37,291 nucleotides of DNA from Chlamydiota bacterium (GTDB lineage Bacteria > Chlamydiota > Chlamydiia > Chlamydiales > JAAZZY01): NCBI GenBank assembly GCA_022601335.1, contig JAJACV010000031.1, positions 1-37,291 on the forward strand, given 5' to 3'. The translations under genes were made by a program, and so were the position numbers. How positions within the stretch are numbered: the first letter of the stretch is position 1; each line of letters begins with the position of its first letter. The notes beneath the pieces were generated by a model that did not search any database, had not been told where the DNA came from, and saw nothing but the letters and a program-made list of their open reading frames with translations. This document shows positions 9,801 through 17,455 of the stretch, piece by piece.

Positions 9801-9983
9801 ATTCCAAGTAAAAACAGTCAAGGGAACCAAACAGATGGCTACCAAATAAGACGAATGGCAATAGATCACCACATTCCTCTGATTACAAACCTACAAATAG
9901 CTCAATTGTTTTTGACTTGCCTATCACAAGAAAACACCACGCCCCGAGTGGTTAAATCGTGGCAGGACTTTCATGGGCGTTAA
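6816..9983 (+). CDS. carB: Carbamoyl-phosphate synthase large subunit
   Basis: A 1055-residue synthase subunit that makes carbamoyl phosphate from bicarbonate, ammonia and two ATP. Two homologous ATP-grasp halves are seen. The first opens [23 protein letters not shown]. The second starts near residue 545 with [19 protein letters not shown]. Each carries the pre-ATP-grasp block ([11 protein letters not shown] and [14 protein letters not shown]) and a metal/ATP site ([22 protein letters not shown] and [20 protein letters not shown]). The last 120 or so residues form the MGS-like allosteric domain ([11 protein letters not shown]). All parts are present and the length is close to the E. coli protein. 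Its last 11 nt overlap the next gene. Confidence 0.96.
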   Translation: [1055 protein letters not shown]

Positions 9984-11088
9984 ATCTGACTTTAGAAGCC
10001 GCATCATCAATAGATTCATTGATTTTCTCAAAAAAAAGGGCTACCCCAAAAAAAAATCTGATACAAACATTCCTAAAAAAATATTAGTTATTAGCACAAC
10101 GGGAATCGGTGATACTCTTTGGGGAACACCCGCACTATCTTTACTAAAAAAAAAGTACCCGAATTGTCATCTATCTGTTTTAACCAGTCCTCTGGGATTT
10201 CAGGTTCTGAAAAACAATCCCGACATTGATGAGTGCCTCTTGCTTAAACGAGCAGGCCTTTCCCTTTTCTATCTTTTTTTTAAATTGAAGCGTAAACACT
10301 TCGATACTATTTTAGTCTTTCATATTTCTTTTAGATGGATTATTCCCTTCTCCTATTTTCTGGGCCCTCAAAAACTTATTGGCTTTAAAAGGCATGCAAA
10401 AAACTTTGCGCACCTTTTAAGCGAACCCTATGAAGTGGGTTTTAGACACCCTATTCTTCAGAGAAACTCTCTTATTGAGGCCTTGGGCGCTCAGGGAAAT
10501 GACACTCAAGTAAGAGTCTACTTAACAGCTAAAGAAGAGGATACTGCCTCTCAATTTCTTAAAGATTACAAATTAGATAAAGCCCCCTTACTCATAGGTC
10601 TACAACCAGGAGCCAGTCAACTTTTTAAGCAGTGGCCTCTTAATCACTTTATTAAGCTAGCTCAAAAAATTAACTCTAAGATGGATGCGAAGATTATTAT
10701 TTTTGGTAGTAAAGATGAAGTTTTGTTAGCTGAAAGTATACAAGCGATAACCCCCGTTACAATTGCGTCTGGAAAATTATCTCTGAGACATACCACGTCA
10801 TTGATTTCCAAAATGCATCTTTTTGTGACCAACGATACAGGGCCTATGCACCTAGCACTTGCCCAAAAAATTCCTCTTGTGTCTATTTTTTCTCCTACCG
10901 CGCATGATCTATGCTGGCCTCACTTAGAAGCTCCTTGGTTTCGACTCATGGTCAAACCTAAAACTTGTGACGTCTGTATTGGACACCGCTGCAGAAAACC
11001 TTTTTGTATGGAGCAAATAACTCCTGAAGAAGTTTTTCAAAAAATGACTGAGCTACACACTTCTTACCTAGCTGGAAAATTTGCCTAA
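9973..11088 (+). CDS. Glycosyltransferase family 9 (heptosyltransferase-like)
   Basis: A 371-residue GT-B enzyme of the WaaC/WaaF type that transfers a sugar, classically ADP-heptose, to a lipopolysaccharide core on the inner face of the membrane. The N-terminal half has GIGDTLWGTPALSLLKKKYP and NPDIDECLLL. The C-terminal half has GLQPGAS..KQWP (nucleotide-sugar binding) and TNDTGPMHLALAQ, the usual GT9 signature. A four-cysteine block ending in CMEQITPEEV closes it, as in many GT9 proteins. It overlaps carB by 11 nt and so is translated with the pyrimidine genes, although its product belongs to envelope synthesis. The exact acceptor and donor cannot be read from the sequence. The 133 nt that follow separate it from pyrB. 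Confidence 0.88.
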   Translation: MGVKSDFRSRIINRFIDFLKKKGYPKKKSDTNIPKKILVISTTGIGDTLWGTPALSLLKKKYPNCHLSVLTSPLGFQVLKNNPDIDECLLLKRAGLSLFYLFFKLKRKHFDTILVFHISFRWIIPFSYFLGPQKLIGFKRHAKNFAHLLSEPYEVGFRHPILQRNSLIEALGAQGNDTQVRVYLTAKEEDTASQFLKDYKLDKAPLLIGLQPGASQLFKQWPLNHFIKLAQKINSKMDAKIIIFGSKDEVLLAESIQAITPVTIASGKLSLRHTTSLISKMHLFVTNDTGPMHLALAQKIPLVSIFSPTAHDLCWPHLEAPWFRLMVKPKTCDVCIGHRCRKPFCMEQITPEEVFQKMTELHTSYLAGKFA

Positions 11089-11221
11089 GCGCCTTTGCTT
11101 TGCCTTGTATTTTAAATCTTTCTTGAATAGACTCTTTCTTGTTTAGCCTAAGCAAAAAGGATTTTATGGCCCATGGGCAAATGAATACTTAAACTCTTAA
11201 AAATCAGATTATAAAAACTCA

Positions 11222-12127
11222 ATGAAGCACTTAACATCTACAAAAAAATTTGATCTGCCCTATATCCTTAATTTGTTCCAATTGACCGACTCTTTGATAA
11301 AAAAGCCTGAGCCTACGTTACTATCTGGAAAAATTATGGCTAGTTGTTTTTTTGAGCCTTCTACAAGAACCCGTCTTTCATTTGAGACAGCGATGTTAAA
11401 ATTAGGAGGGCAAACCACCAGTTTTGTAGACTATAAATCATCTTCCTCTTCGAAAGGAGAATCGCTGAAAGATACCATCAAAGTCATCTCAAGTTACGTA
11501 GATGTCATTGTTTTAAGACATCCAAAAGAGGGCGCCAGCACCTTAGCTACGGAAGTATCCAAGGTACCTATTATTAATGCCGGCGATGGCTTGAACCAAC
11601 ACCCAACTCAAACATTACTTGATCTGTATACCATTCACCAATGTCACAACAAACTTGAAGGGCTGCATGTGGCTTTATGTGGAGATCTCAAGCATGGTCG
11701 CACGGTTCACTCGTTTGTAAAAATAGCCTCTTTATTTGGTATGCGCTTATACTTCGTGTCCCCTAAAGAACTTGAAATGCCAAACGATTTGATTAAGGAC
11801 CTGCGCCAACAAAATGTCAAATTTACAATACACCAGAATCTATCTGAAATACTCCCGAAGCTAGACATCTTGTATATGACTCGTATTCAAAAAGAGCGTT
11901 TTCAAAGCAATTTATCCTCTCATACCTACCCTAGCCATCATATTGTAACTAAAAAACTGCTCAAAGACGCTAAAAGTAATCTAAAAATTTTGCACCCTCT
12001 GCCAAGAAATGATGAAATTCATCCAGAGGTCGACGACACCCCTTTTGCATGCTATTTTCAACAAGCAGAAAATGGCCTTTATGTACGACAAGCCATTTTA
12101 GCTTTAACTTTAGGAACCAGCACATGA
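11222..12127 (+). CDS. pyrB: Aspartate carbamoyltransferase catalytic subunit
   Basis: Condenses carbamoyl phosphate with aspartate. The 301 residues match the usual catalytic chain. Carbamoyl-phosphate ligands are in FFEPSTRTRLSFE (Ser47-Thr48-Arg49-Thr50), HPTQTLLDLYTI (His127, Gln130) and LHPLPRNDEI (His258, Pro259, Leu260). The C-terminus (CYFQQAENGLYVRQAILAL) is of the E. coli class B type, which assembles with PyrI. This agrees with the pyrI gene that follows with an ATGA overlap at 12124-12127. The gene begins after a 133-nt gap from the glycosyltransferase. I saw no convincing attenuator hairpin there, so regulation probably acts on the allosteric protein. Confidence 0.96.
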   Translation: MKHLTSTKKFDLPYILNLFQLTDSLIKKPEPTLLSGKIMASCFFEPSTRTRLSFETAMLKLGGQTTSFVDYKSSSSSKGESLKDTIKVISSYVDVIVLRHPKEGASTLATEVSKVPIINAGDGLNQHPTQTLLDLYTIHQCHNKLEGLHVALCGDLKHGRTVHSFVKIASLFGMRLYFVSPKELEMPNDLIKDLRQQNVKFTIHQNLSEILPKLDILYMTRIQKERFQSNLSSHTYPSHHIVTKKLLKDAKSNLKILHPLPRNDEIHPEVDDTPFACYFQQAENGLYVRQAILALTLGTST

Positions 12128-12606
12128 CCACAAAAACACTTTCCGTATCTGCTATTGCAAATGGCTCTGTGATAGATCATGTCTTACCAGGTTTAGGGCT
12201 ACGTGTTATGCAGCTTCTTAATGTTTCTCCTAGCCCGTGTCAAATCACTCTGGGAGTGAATCTAAAAAGTCAAAGTTATCGCCAAAAAGATTTGATAAAA
12301 ATTGAAGATAAGGAATTATCAGATAAAGAGCGCTCCTATATTTCGGTGTTATCCCCTAGGGCCACTTTTAGTATCATCCAAAATTATGAAGTCATCCAAA
12401 AATATAGAGCAAATATTCCACCTATGGTGTCAGGACCCTTTATTTGTTTAAACCCAAGTTGCATTACCCAAACGGAACAAACAGCACACCTTTTCTCCAC
12501 TAAAGTCGTTCATCGGCAAATAGGATTGACTTGTCAATACTGTGAAAAGACTTATTCTGAAAAAAACATTGGATTAATATATGATTCGCTTTCTCAATCA
12601 GTCTGA
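12124..12606 (+). CDS. pyrI: Aspartate carbamoyltransferase regulatory subunit
   Basis: Regulatory chain that binds CTP, UTP or ATP and tunes the PyrB trimers. The ATG at 12124 overlaps the pyrB stop and gives 160 residues, starting MTTKTLSVSAIANGSVIDH. This is the family start, so I reject the longer reading frame that begins at 12049 inside pyrB. The allosteric domain is followed by a zinc domain whose four cysteines (108, 113, 137, 140) fall almost exactly on the E. coli positions. The gene's 3' end overlaps the pyrC start by 26 nt. Confidence 0.94.
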   Translation: MTTKTLSVSAIANGSVIDHVLPGLGLRVMQLLNVSPSPCQITLGVNLKSQSYRQKDLIKIEDKELSDKERSYISVLSPRATFSIIQNYEVIQKYRANIPPMVSGPFICLNPSCITQTEQTAHLFSTKVVHRQIGLTCQYCEKTYSEKNIGLIYDSLSQSV

Positions 12607-13804
12607 ACTTAAAGAGACATACTCTTCTTCTAAAGACATCGAAATAGACGCCAAGCACTTGACTGTCATCCCTGCTTTAATTGACCCTCATGTGCATTTT
12701 AGAACTCCTGGAGAGAATCATAAAGAGGACTGGGCTTTTGCATCAAGAGCTGCTATTGCAGGTGGTGTCACGACTGTTTTTGATATGCCCAATAACGCCC
12801 CTCCTTGCATTAGTAAGTCATCTTTATTAGAGAAAAAAAAGTTGATCAATGAGCAGTTAAACCTCTCTCAAATTCCCTTACGCTATCATCTATTTTTTGG
12901 TGCTGAGGAAAACCATCTTGATGAAATTTATAAAGTTCATCCTGAAATTATAGGGATTAAAATCTACTTAGCTTCAACAACAGGGAATTTACTTATAAAA
13001 GATCCCCATGCACTAGAAAGACTCTTTAAAATATCGGAAGAGCTCGATGTAAGCCTTTCATTTCATGCAGAAAATGAGCCCCTACTTAAAAAACAATCTT
13101 CCATACACCCCTACCCTAAAGTGGAAGACCATCCAACAATGAGACCGAGGGAGGGGGCTGTGATGACAACATCCCATCTCATTGGTCTTGCCTCTAAATA
13201 CCGTAAATCACGTATTCATATTTTACATGTGGGTACAAAAGAAGAGCTCCCCTTGATCAAGCAAGCAAAAAAAGAGGGCTTACACGTTTATGCTGAAACA
13301 ACGCCGAATCATCTTTTCTTAAATAGCTCTGATTATTCAGAGCATAAAACTTACATGCAAATGAATCCTCCTATTCGAGACTCTGAGGATCAAATGGCTT
13401 TATGGGAAGCTTTAAAAGATGGAACTATTGATTGGATCGGAACAGATCATGCGCCCCATACACGAGCTGAAAAAGAAAAACCCTATCCGAGTTCACCCTC
13501 TGGAATCCCTGGAGTTGAAACACTTCTTCCTCTCTTATTAAACGCCGTACATGAGAAGAAAATTTCTCTGAAAAAAGTCATTGAGCTCACGCACACGAAT
13601 ATTGTCAAAATTTTCAAACTCAACTCTAATAAAGATCTTGTGTTAGTGGATCTAAATCTCTCACGAGAAGTTAAAAATGAATTTTTAAAGACAAAGTGTG
13701 GTTGGTCTCCCTACAATGGTTGGGAATTAAGAGGCTGGCCGGTCTATACTATCTTAAAAGATCAAGTATACCGCTGTCAAAATTTGGAGAACTTGTCTTT
13801 ATGA
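12581..13804 (+). CDS. pyrC: Dihydroorotase
   Basis: Cyclises carbamoyl aspartate to dihydroorotate, the third step. This 407-residue amidohydrolase is of the multifunctional/class I type. Metal ligands visible are DPHVHFRTPG (His37, His39), the carbamylated lysine in GIKIYLASTTG (about residue 127), FHAENE, ILHVGT and the aspartate in GTDHAPHTRAEKE. MPNN and the MNPPIRD substrate block are also present. The sequence before the HxH motif is only 36 residues, where related enzymes have about 50-60, so the N-terminal beta-sandwich strands are shortened. The start lies 26 nt inside pyrI and no better start exists. It is coupled to pyrD by an ATGA overlap. Confidence 0.94.
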   Translation: MIRFLNQSELKETYSSSKDIEIDAKHLTVIPALIDPHVHFRTPGENHKEDWAFASRAAIAGGVTTVFDMPNNAPPCISKSSLLEKKKLINEQLNLSQIPLRYHLFFGAEENHLDEIYKVHPEIIGIKIYLASTTGNLLIKDPHALERLFKISEELDVSLSFHAENEPLLKKQSSIHPYPKVEDHPTMRPREGAVMTTSHLIGLASKYRKSRIHILHVGTKEELPLIKQAKKEGLHVYAETTPNHLFLNSSDYSEHKTYMQMNPPIRDSEDQMALWEALKDGTIDWIGTDHAPHTRAEKEKPYPSSPSGIPGVETLLPLLLNAVHEKKISLKKVIELTHTNIVKIFKLNSNKDLVLVDLNLSREVKNEFLKTKCGWSPYNGWELRGWPVYTILKDQVYRCQNLENLSL

Positions 13805-14907
13805 TAGAAGCATGGTGGCCCAAACATCCCCCCATTTATGATATTCATAAAAGCTATGCTGACAATTTAAGACATGGGCCTCGCTTTAATTTTACTATTC
13901 CCAAAAGAGAAAGGCCCCCTCAAGACGAATGGAGTTCTTTTTTAGGACATAACGTAGCCTCAAAAGTAGGCGTTCCAGCAGGTCCTCTTCTAGATTCCAA
14001 ATGGACTCATCTTGCCTCAGAACTCGGTTATGATATAATTACCTATAAAACGATTCGATCTCAAAAGCACGCCTCGCATCCTCTACCTAACTGTCACTAT
14101 GTTGACATTCATAATCCTTTAAATCCTAAGCAACTCCCTTCGCAGACAACGATTCTGACTCAAGAGCCTAAGCGGCTTTCTGAATTATCTATTACAAATT
14201 CTTTCGGCATGCCATCACAAGATCAAAAAGTATTACAAGAAGATCTCCCCTTAGCTATTAAGCATGTAATGCCAGGGCAAGTTTTAGTTGTTTCAATTAC
14301 AGGCACTCCTTCAGCCCACACCTCTTTTATTGAAGATTTTAAAAATATAGCCCTTTTTGCAAAAGATTGCGGCGCTCCCATTGTGGAAGCTAATTTTTCG
14401 TGTCCAAATGTAGTTTCTAAAGAAGGTAGTTTGTTTTTAGATCCCAAACAAACTTTTGAAGTGGCTTCAGCTTTAACCCGGGCTTTAAATGGAATTCCAT
14501 TAATTCTTAAGTTTGGAGTGTTCCCAAACAAAGAATTAATGAGGGAAGTTTTTATTGCTGCGGCAAAAGCTAAAGTACATGCTATTTCAGGTATCAACAC
14601 CATTAGTATGGAAGTAAAAACCAAAGACAACCAACCCGCTTTGGGCCCAAATCGTCTAAAAAGTGGCATTTGCGGTTCAGCAATTTTTCCTATAGCTCTT
14701 TCTTTTATGGAGGATGCCGTCAGTATTAATCAGCAAGAAAAGTTAAATTTAACACTCATTGGAGTTGGAGGGGTTATGAAACCTGGTGATATAGACACCT
14801 TTTTAGAGAAAGGAGCCGATTGTGTACAAAGCGCCACAGGTATGATGTGGGACCCTCTATTAGCTCTTCGCTACCACTCCATTCACAAAAAAAATAAATC
14901 TTTATGA
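13801..14907 (+). CDS. pyrD: Dihydroorotate dehydrogenase, class 1-like
   Basis: FMN enzyme oxidising dihydroorotate to orotate. I take the ATG at 13801, which overlaps the pyrC stop and gives 368 residues, rather than the longer frame from 13696. The beta-barrel motifs are GVPAGPLLDSKW, TYKTIR (Lys83, FMN/orotate region) and VEANFSCPNV. Cys201 there is the catalytic base of class 1 enzymes; class 2 enzymes use serine. GVGGVMKPGDIDTFLEKGAD and QSATGMMW form the phosphate-binding end. The N-terminus is about 45 residues longer than in Lactococcus PyrDA, and the Lys-Cys spacing is wider (118 versus about 87). No membrane anchor and no pyrK partner are seen, so the electron acceptor is uncertain. 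Position in the operon supports the call. Confidence 0.85.
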   Translation: MIEAWWPKHPPIYDIHKSYADNLRHGPRFNFTIPKRERPPQDEWSSFLGHNVASKVGVPAGPLLDSKWTHLASELGYDIITYKTIRSQKHASHPLPNCHYVDIHNPLNPKQLPSQTTILTQEPKRLSELSITNSFGMPSQDQKVLQEDLPLAIKHVMPGQVLVVSITGTPSAHTSFIEDFKNIALFAKDCGAPIVEANFSCPNVVSKEGSLFLDPKQTFEVASALTRALNGIPLILKFGVFPNKELMREVFIAAAKAKVHAISGINTISMEVKTKDNQPALGPNRLKSGICGSAIFPIALSFMEDAVSINQQEKLNLTLIGVGGVMKPGDIDTFLEKGADCVQSATGMMWDPLLALRYHSIHKKNKSL

Positions 14908-15368
14908 GCTCTCTTACTGGAAAAGTTCGCTTTAGCCCCAGCGATTACGATACGTTTGATCAGATACTAAATAAAACTAGTTTTCGCAATCTTAATGAAC
15001 CTAAGCCTTTTGCTGCTGATTGCAAAACATAATTGTTTATTGAAGGCATTTTTTCAAATCTTAATATCGAAGGAAGAGTACAAATACTTCCTAAAAAACC
15101 CACTGAATCAGAACACTTGTCTACATTTAAATGGCTATTTACAAACCTTCCTCCTTCTAAACAAGATCTTCTGATATCAAGCCCACTCGATATGTTTTGT
15201 TTTTCTGATGTTTTTAAAAAGGCTCTTAAAGATTCTGTAAGCTTCGATACTTCCATGTGGCCCAAATATGAAATCATCTCGAGTACAGCTCTAGATGAAG
15301 AAGGTAAACCTTATATTATCAAACTATCCTTCAAAGATACTCCTCGTTTAACAACAAGCCGGTTCTAG
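14904..15368 (+). pseudogene. Unrecognised reading frame at operon end, interrupted by one in-frame stop
   Basis: An ATG at 14904 overlaps the pyrD stop (ATGA), just as the other genes of this operon are joined. The frame encodes 42 residues (MSSLTGKVRFSPSDYDTFD...), meets a TAA at 15030-15032, and then stays open in the same frame for another 111 codons to the stop ending at 15368. Joined, it would be a soluble protein of about 154 residues, and the two halves have similar composition. I do not recognise it. It is either a gene recently broken by a nonsense mutation, a base error, or a short coupled peptide followed by a second gene starting at TTG 15033. No Shine-Dalgarno sequence precedes that TTG. 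Confidence 0.5.
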
Positions 15369-15370
15369 CA

Positions 15371-15403
15371 AAAAACTAAGAGTTTTTAAAGTCATTTTGA
15401 CTT
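15371..15403. terminator. Two small hairpins between converging genes
   Basis: AAAAACT (15371-15377) pairs with AGTTTTT (15381-15387) across a 3-nt loop. AAGTCA (15389-15394) pairs with TGACTT (15398-15403) across TTT. They fill the 36-nt gap between the operon's last frame and the converging MFS gene and could stop transcription from both sides. The stems are weak and A/T rich. Confidence 0.3.
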
Positions 15404-15404
15404 A

Positions 15405-16700
15405 CTAATCAACCGCATCTCTTTTCAAATAAATAGGCTGACAATGTGTTTCTTTTAGAAAAAAAGTAGTCACAATAAAACAGATCAAATAGCAGATGGG
15501 CATGATAATCAAAGCATTTCTAAATTCATGCATTGTGTAAACTGGATTTTGTTGGCTTATAGGTGTTGATTTGCTCGACCAATTTAAAATCATACCTACA
15601 AGCGGTTGAAATATAGCTCCGCCTAAAACAACAGCCATATTATTAAATCCCATAGCTGTCGCCAATATGCTTGGTTTATTAGTATCTTTGATAACGGCAA
15701 AAGTTAAGATTTGAGAACAAGCAGCCAGCCCCAAGCCAAACAAGAGTACATAACTCGACCAGAACGGTATTCCAGGAATATAAATAAGAATAAAAGTAGA
15801 AACGAATCCGAGTATTGCAGCTGCTATGAGAGGTGCTACTCTACGTTTAATACGTCCGGATAGCCAACCAAAGAAAGGACTCCCCAAAGCAACTCCTATC
15901 CAAATGGCACTTAAGCTTGTGGAAGCTACCTCATTAGACACATTGAATTTAGTAATTAAAAAAGGCCCTCCCCAGAGAGCTGCAAAAAGAGTGATAGGCC
16001 CCCACGCTGTAAAAGCAGAAAGTGCTGACCACCAATTTTGGCTCTTTTTAAAAACGCCCTTAATACTTTCCATAATTTTGGGTGTCTTTACAAGACTTGG
16101 ACTACACTTTTCGGCAGGGTAGTCCCTTACAATTAACCAGACTAAGAACGATAAAACAATTCCGGTAAATCCAAGAAAAATAACCACCTTTCTCCATCCA
16201 AAGAATCCAACGGAAAGAGCTAGAGGAAAAGCTCCTCCGAGGGCTCCTATCGCAGCAAAAAACTGAGCTAAGCCTGCCAAGAGAGCAAAGTGGTGTGGGT
16301 GAAACCAAAAAGCTGAAACGACTAAGACCCCTGTAAAAGCAAAAGCGGAACCAAACCCTATTAAAAACCTTGATAAAGAGGCCCATAACAAGGAATGGGC
16401 ACTTCCAAAGAAAAAAGTACCTATAACACAAACTAAAACAGCGAAAGTAATGAGCAATCTCGCTCCAAAACGGTCAAATAAAAGGCCCGCTGGCAGTTGC
16501 ATAATAGAATAAGAGTAGAAATAGCAGCCCGCCATTAAACCGAGTTCTGCGGAATCTATATTCAAGTCTCTTATTAAAGGAAAAGCCATCACACTTGGAG
16601 AAACCTGAAGACCCATTTCATAAAGCAAAAACAAGACCGCTAAGACATAAATACCGATTGCCTTAGCTAAAGAGTAGTTTGGGTGTTCATGAATATTCAT
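15405..16700 (-). CDS. Major facilitator superfamily transporter
   Basis: A 431-residue polytopic membrane protein with about twelve hydrophobic segments. The cytoplasmic loop signature LLFDRFGARLL after helix 2 and the GWLSGRIKRR repeat after helix 8 identify the MFS. Helix 1 contains LYEMGLQVSPSVMA. A charged central loop (about residues 200-225) separates the two six-helix halves. The start at 16700 lies 3 nt after the pyrE stop, so the two genes are surely co-transcribed. This hints at a substrate linked to pyrimidines (orotate, a nucleobase, a nucleoside) or its exchange with the host, but the sequence itself does not show the substrate. Similar MFS proteins in intracellular bacteria carry amino acids or organic anions. 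Confidence 0.85.
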   Translation of the reverse strand: MNIHEHPNYSLAKAIGIYVLAVLFLLYEMGLQVSPSVMAFPLIRDLNIDSAELGLMAGCYFYSYSIMQLPAGLLFDRFGARLLITFAVLVCVIGTFFFGSAHSLLWASLSRFLIGFGSAFAFTGVLVVSAFWFHPHHFALLAGLAQFFAAIGALGGAFPLALSVGFFGWRKVVIFLGFTGIVLSFLVWLIVRDYPAEKCSPSLVKTPKIMESIKGVFKKSQNWWSALSAFTAWGPITLFAALWGGPFLITKFNVSNEVASTSLSAIWIGVALGSPFFGWLSGRIKRRVAPLIAAAILGFVSTFILIYIPGIPFWSSYVLLFGLGLAACSQILTFAVIKDTNKPSILATAMGFNNMAVVLGGAIFQPLVGMILNWSSKSTPISQQNPVYTMHEFRNALIIMPICYLICFIVTTFFLKETHCQPIYLKRDAVD

Positions 16701-16703
16701 AAT

Positions 16704-17363
16704 TTAGTACTTTTGAGGCGATTGAAAATGGTTAAACCAATCTTCAGGATTTTTAAACCAAAGATCGACACTTTGCTTTTCCTCAAAAGTTAAACATCCT
16801 TTTTTAGTAGCATATTCTGTAATTTGCTCCCCTTTAGCTAAAGTGATTCCCTCTACTCCAATTTCTTCTAACGTTTTTAGAGCTTTAGGGTTTTCATAGC
16901 TCGTCGTGGCTATTATATAGTGTACAGTCCCTTGGGCTGCGCGAATAGCTTCCACATTCGCCTTCACACTTTTAGCTGTTGAGATATGGTCTTCTATAAC
17001 TAATACATTATTTTTTGTATGCAGCGAACCTTCAATTTGATTTTCAAGTCCATATTCTTTTGCTTTTGAGCGTACATAAACAAAAGGTAAATCAAGTTTG
17101 TGAGCTAATAAAGCACCCATTGGAATAGCTGCTGTAGCTGTTGCTGAAACCATATCTAGGGCTTCTAAATCTAGAGATTCTTTAAGAACTTCGCAGTAAA
17201 TTTCAAGAAGCCTTGTCCTTACTTTTGGGTATGAAATGAGCTTCCTATTGTCTAAGTAGATCGGACTTCTTAAACCTGAAGTATAGGTAAAGGGCGGGTT
17301 GAATTGAAAATTAATTGCATTACATTCTAACAAAAAGCTAGAAATTTCCTCTGAATAATCCAT
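16704..17363 (-). CDS. pyrE: Orotate phosphoribosyltransferase
   Basis: Joins orotate with PRPP to give OMP. At 219 residues it has the normal length. The orotate side shows FTYTSGLRSPIYLDNRKLISYP near residue 25, and the flexible catalytic loop region shows VRSKAKEYGLENQIEG. The PRPP loop reads VIEDHISTAKSV (Glu124-Asp125, then Thr129-Ala130-Lys131-Ser132). Most family members have EDVxTTGGS there, so the two glycines are replaced. The acidic pair and the flanking threonine/serine are kept. It is the first gene of a two-gene unit with the MFS transporter and is divergent from the DUF378-like gene, with 92 nt between them. It is separated from the main pyr operon and on the other strand. Confidence 0.9.
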   Translation of the reverse strand: MDYSEEISSFLLECNAINFQFNPPFTYTSGLRSPIYLDNRKLISYPKVRTRLLEIYCEVLKESLDLEALDMVSATATAAIPMGALLAHKLDLPFVYVRSKAKEYGLENQIEGSLHTKNNVLVIEDHISTAKSVKANVEAIRAAQGTVHYIIATTSYENPKALKTLEEIGVEGITLAKGEQITEYATKKGCLTFEEKQSVDLWFKNPEDWFNHFQSPQKY

Positions 17364-17455
17364 CTGCTGACCTCTCTGTAAAATTAAGTTGTGTAGAATT
17401 TTTCATATCTTATATGGTCAGCTAGATTATCAACAGTGTATATAGAATTCAATTT

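Noticed and set aside
11083-11178. Possible pyrB leader or attenuator: direct repeat GCCTAAGC at 11083 and 11146, an 8-codon frame at 11166, and palindrome GCCCATGGGC at 11169-11178
   Set aside because: The best hairpin has a bulge and a loop of about 45 nt, and no run of T follows, so it does not look like a terminator or attenuator.
12049-12123. Longer pyrI reading frame starting inside pyrB
   Set aside because: The ATG at 12124 matches the family N-terminus and the ATGA coupling.
14223-14669. 148-codon minus-strand frame inside pyrD
   Set aside because: It lies wholly over a well-supported gene, has no ribosome site and shows no family pattern.
15826-16431. Frames on both strands overlapping the MFS gene
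   Set aside because: They overlap clear membrane-helix coding sequence and have no independent support.
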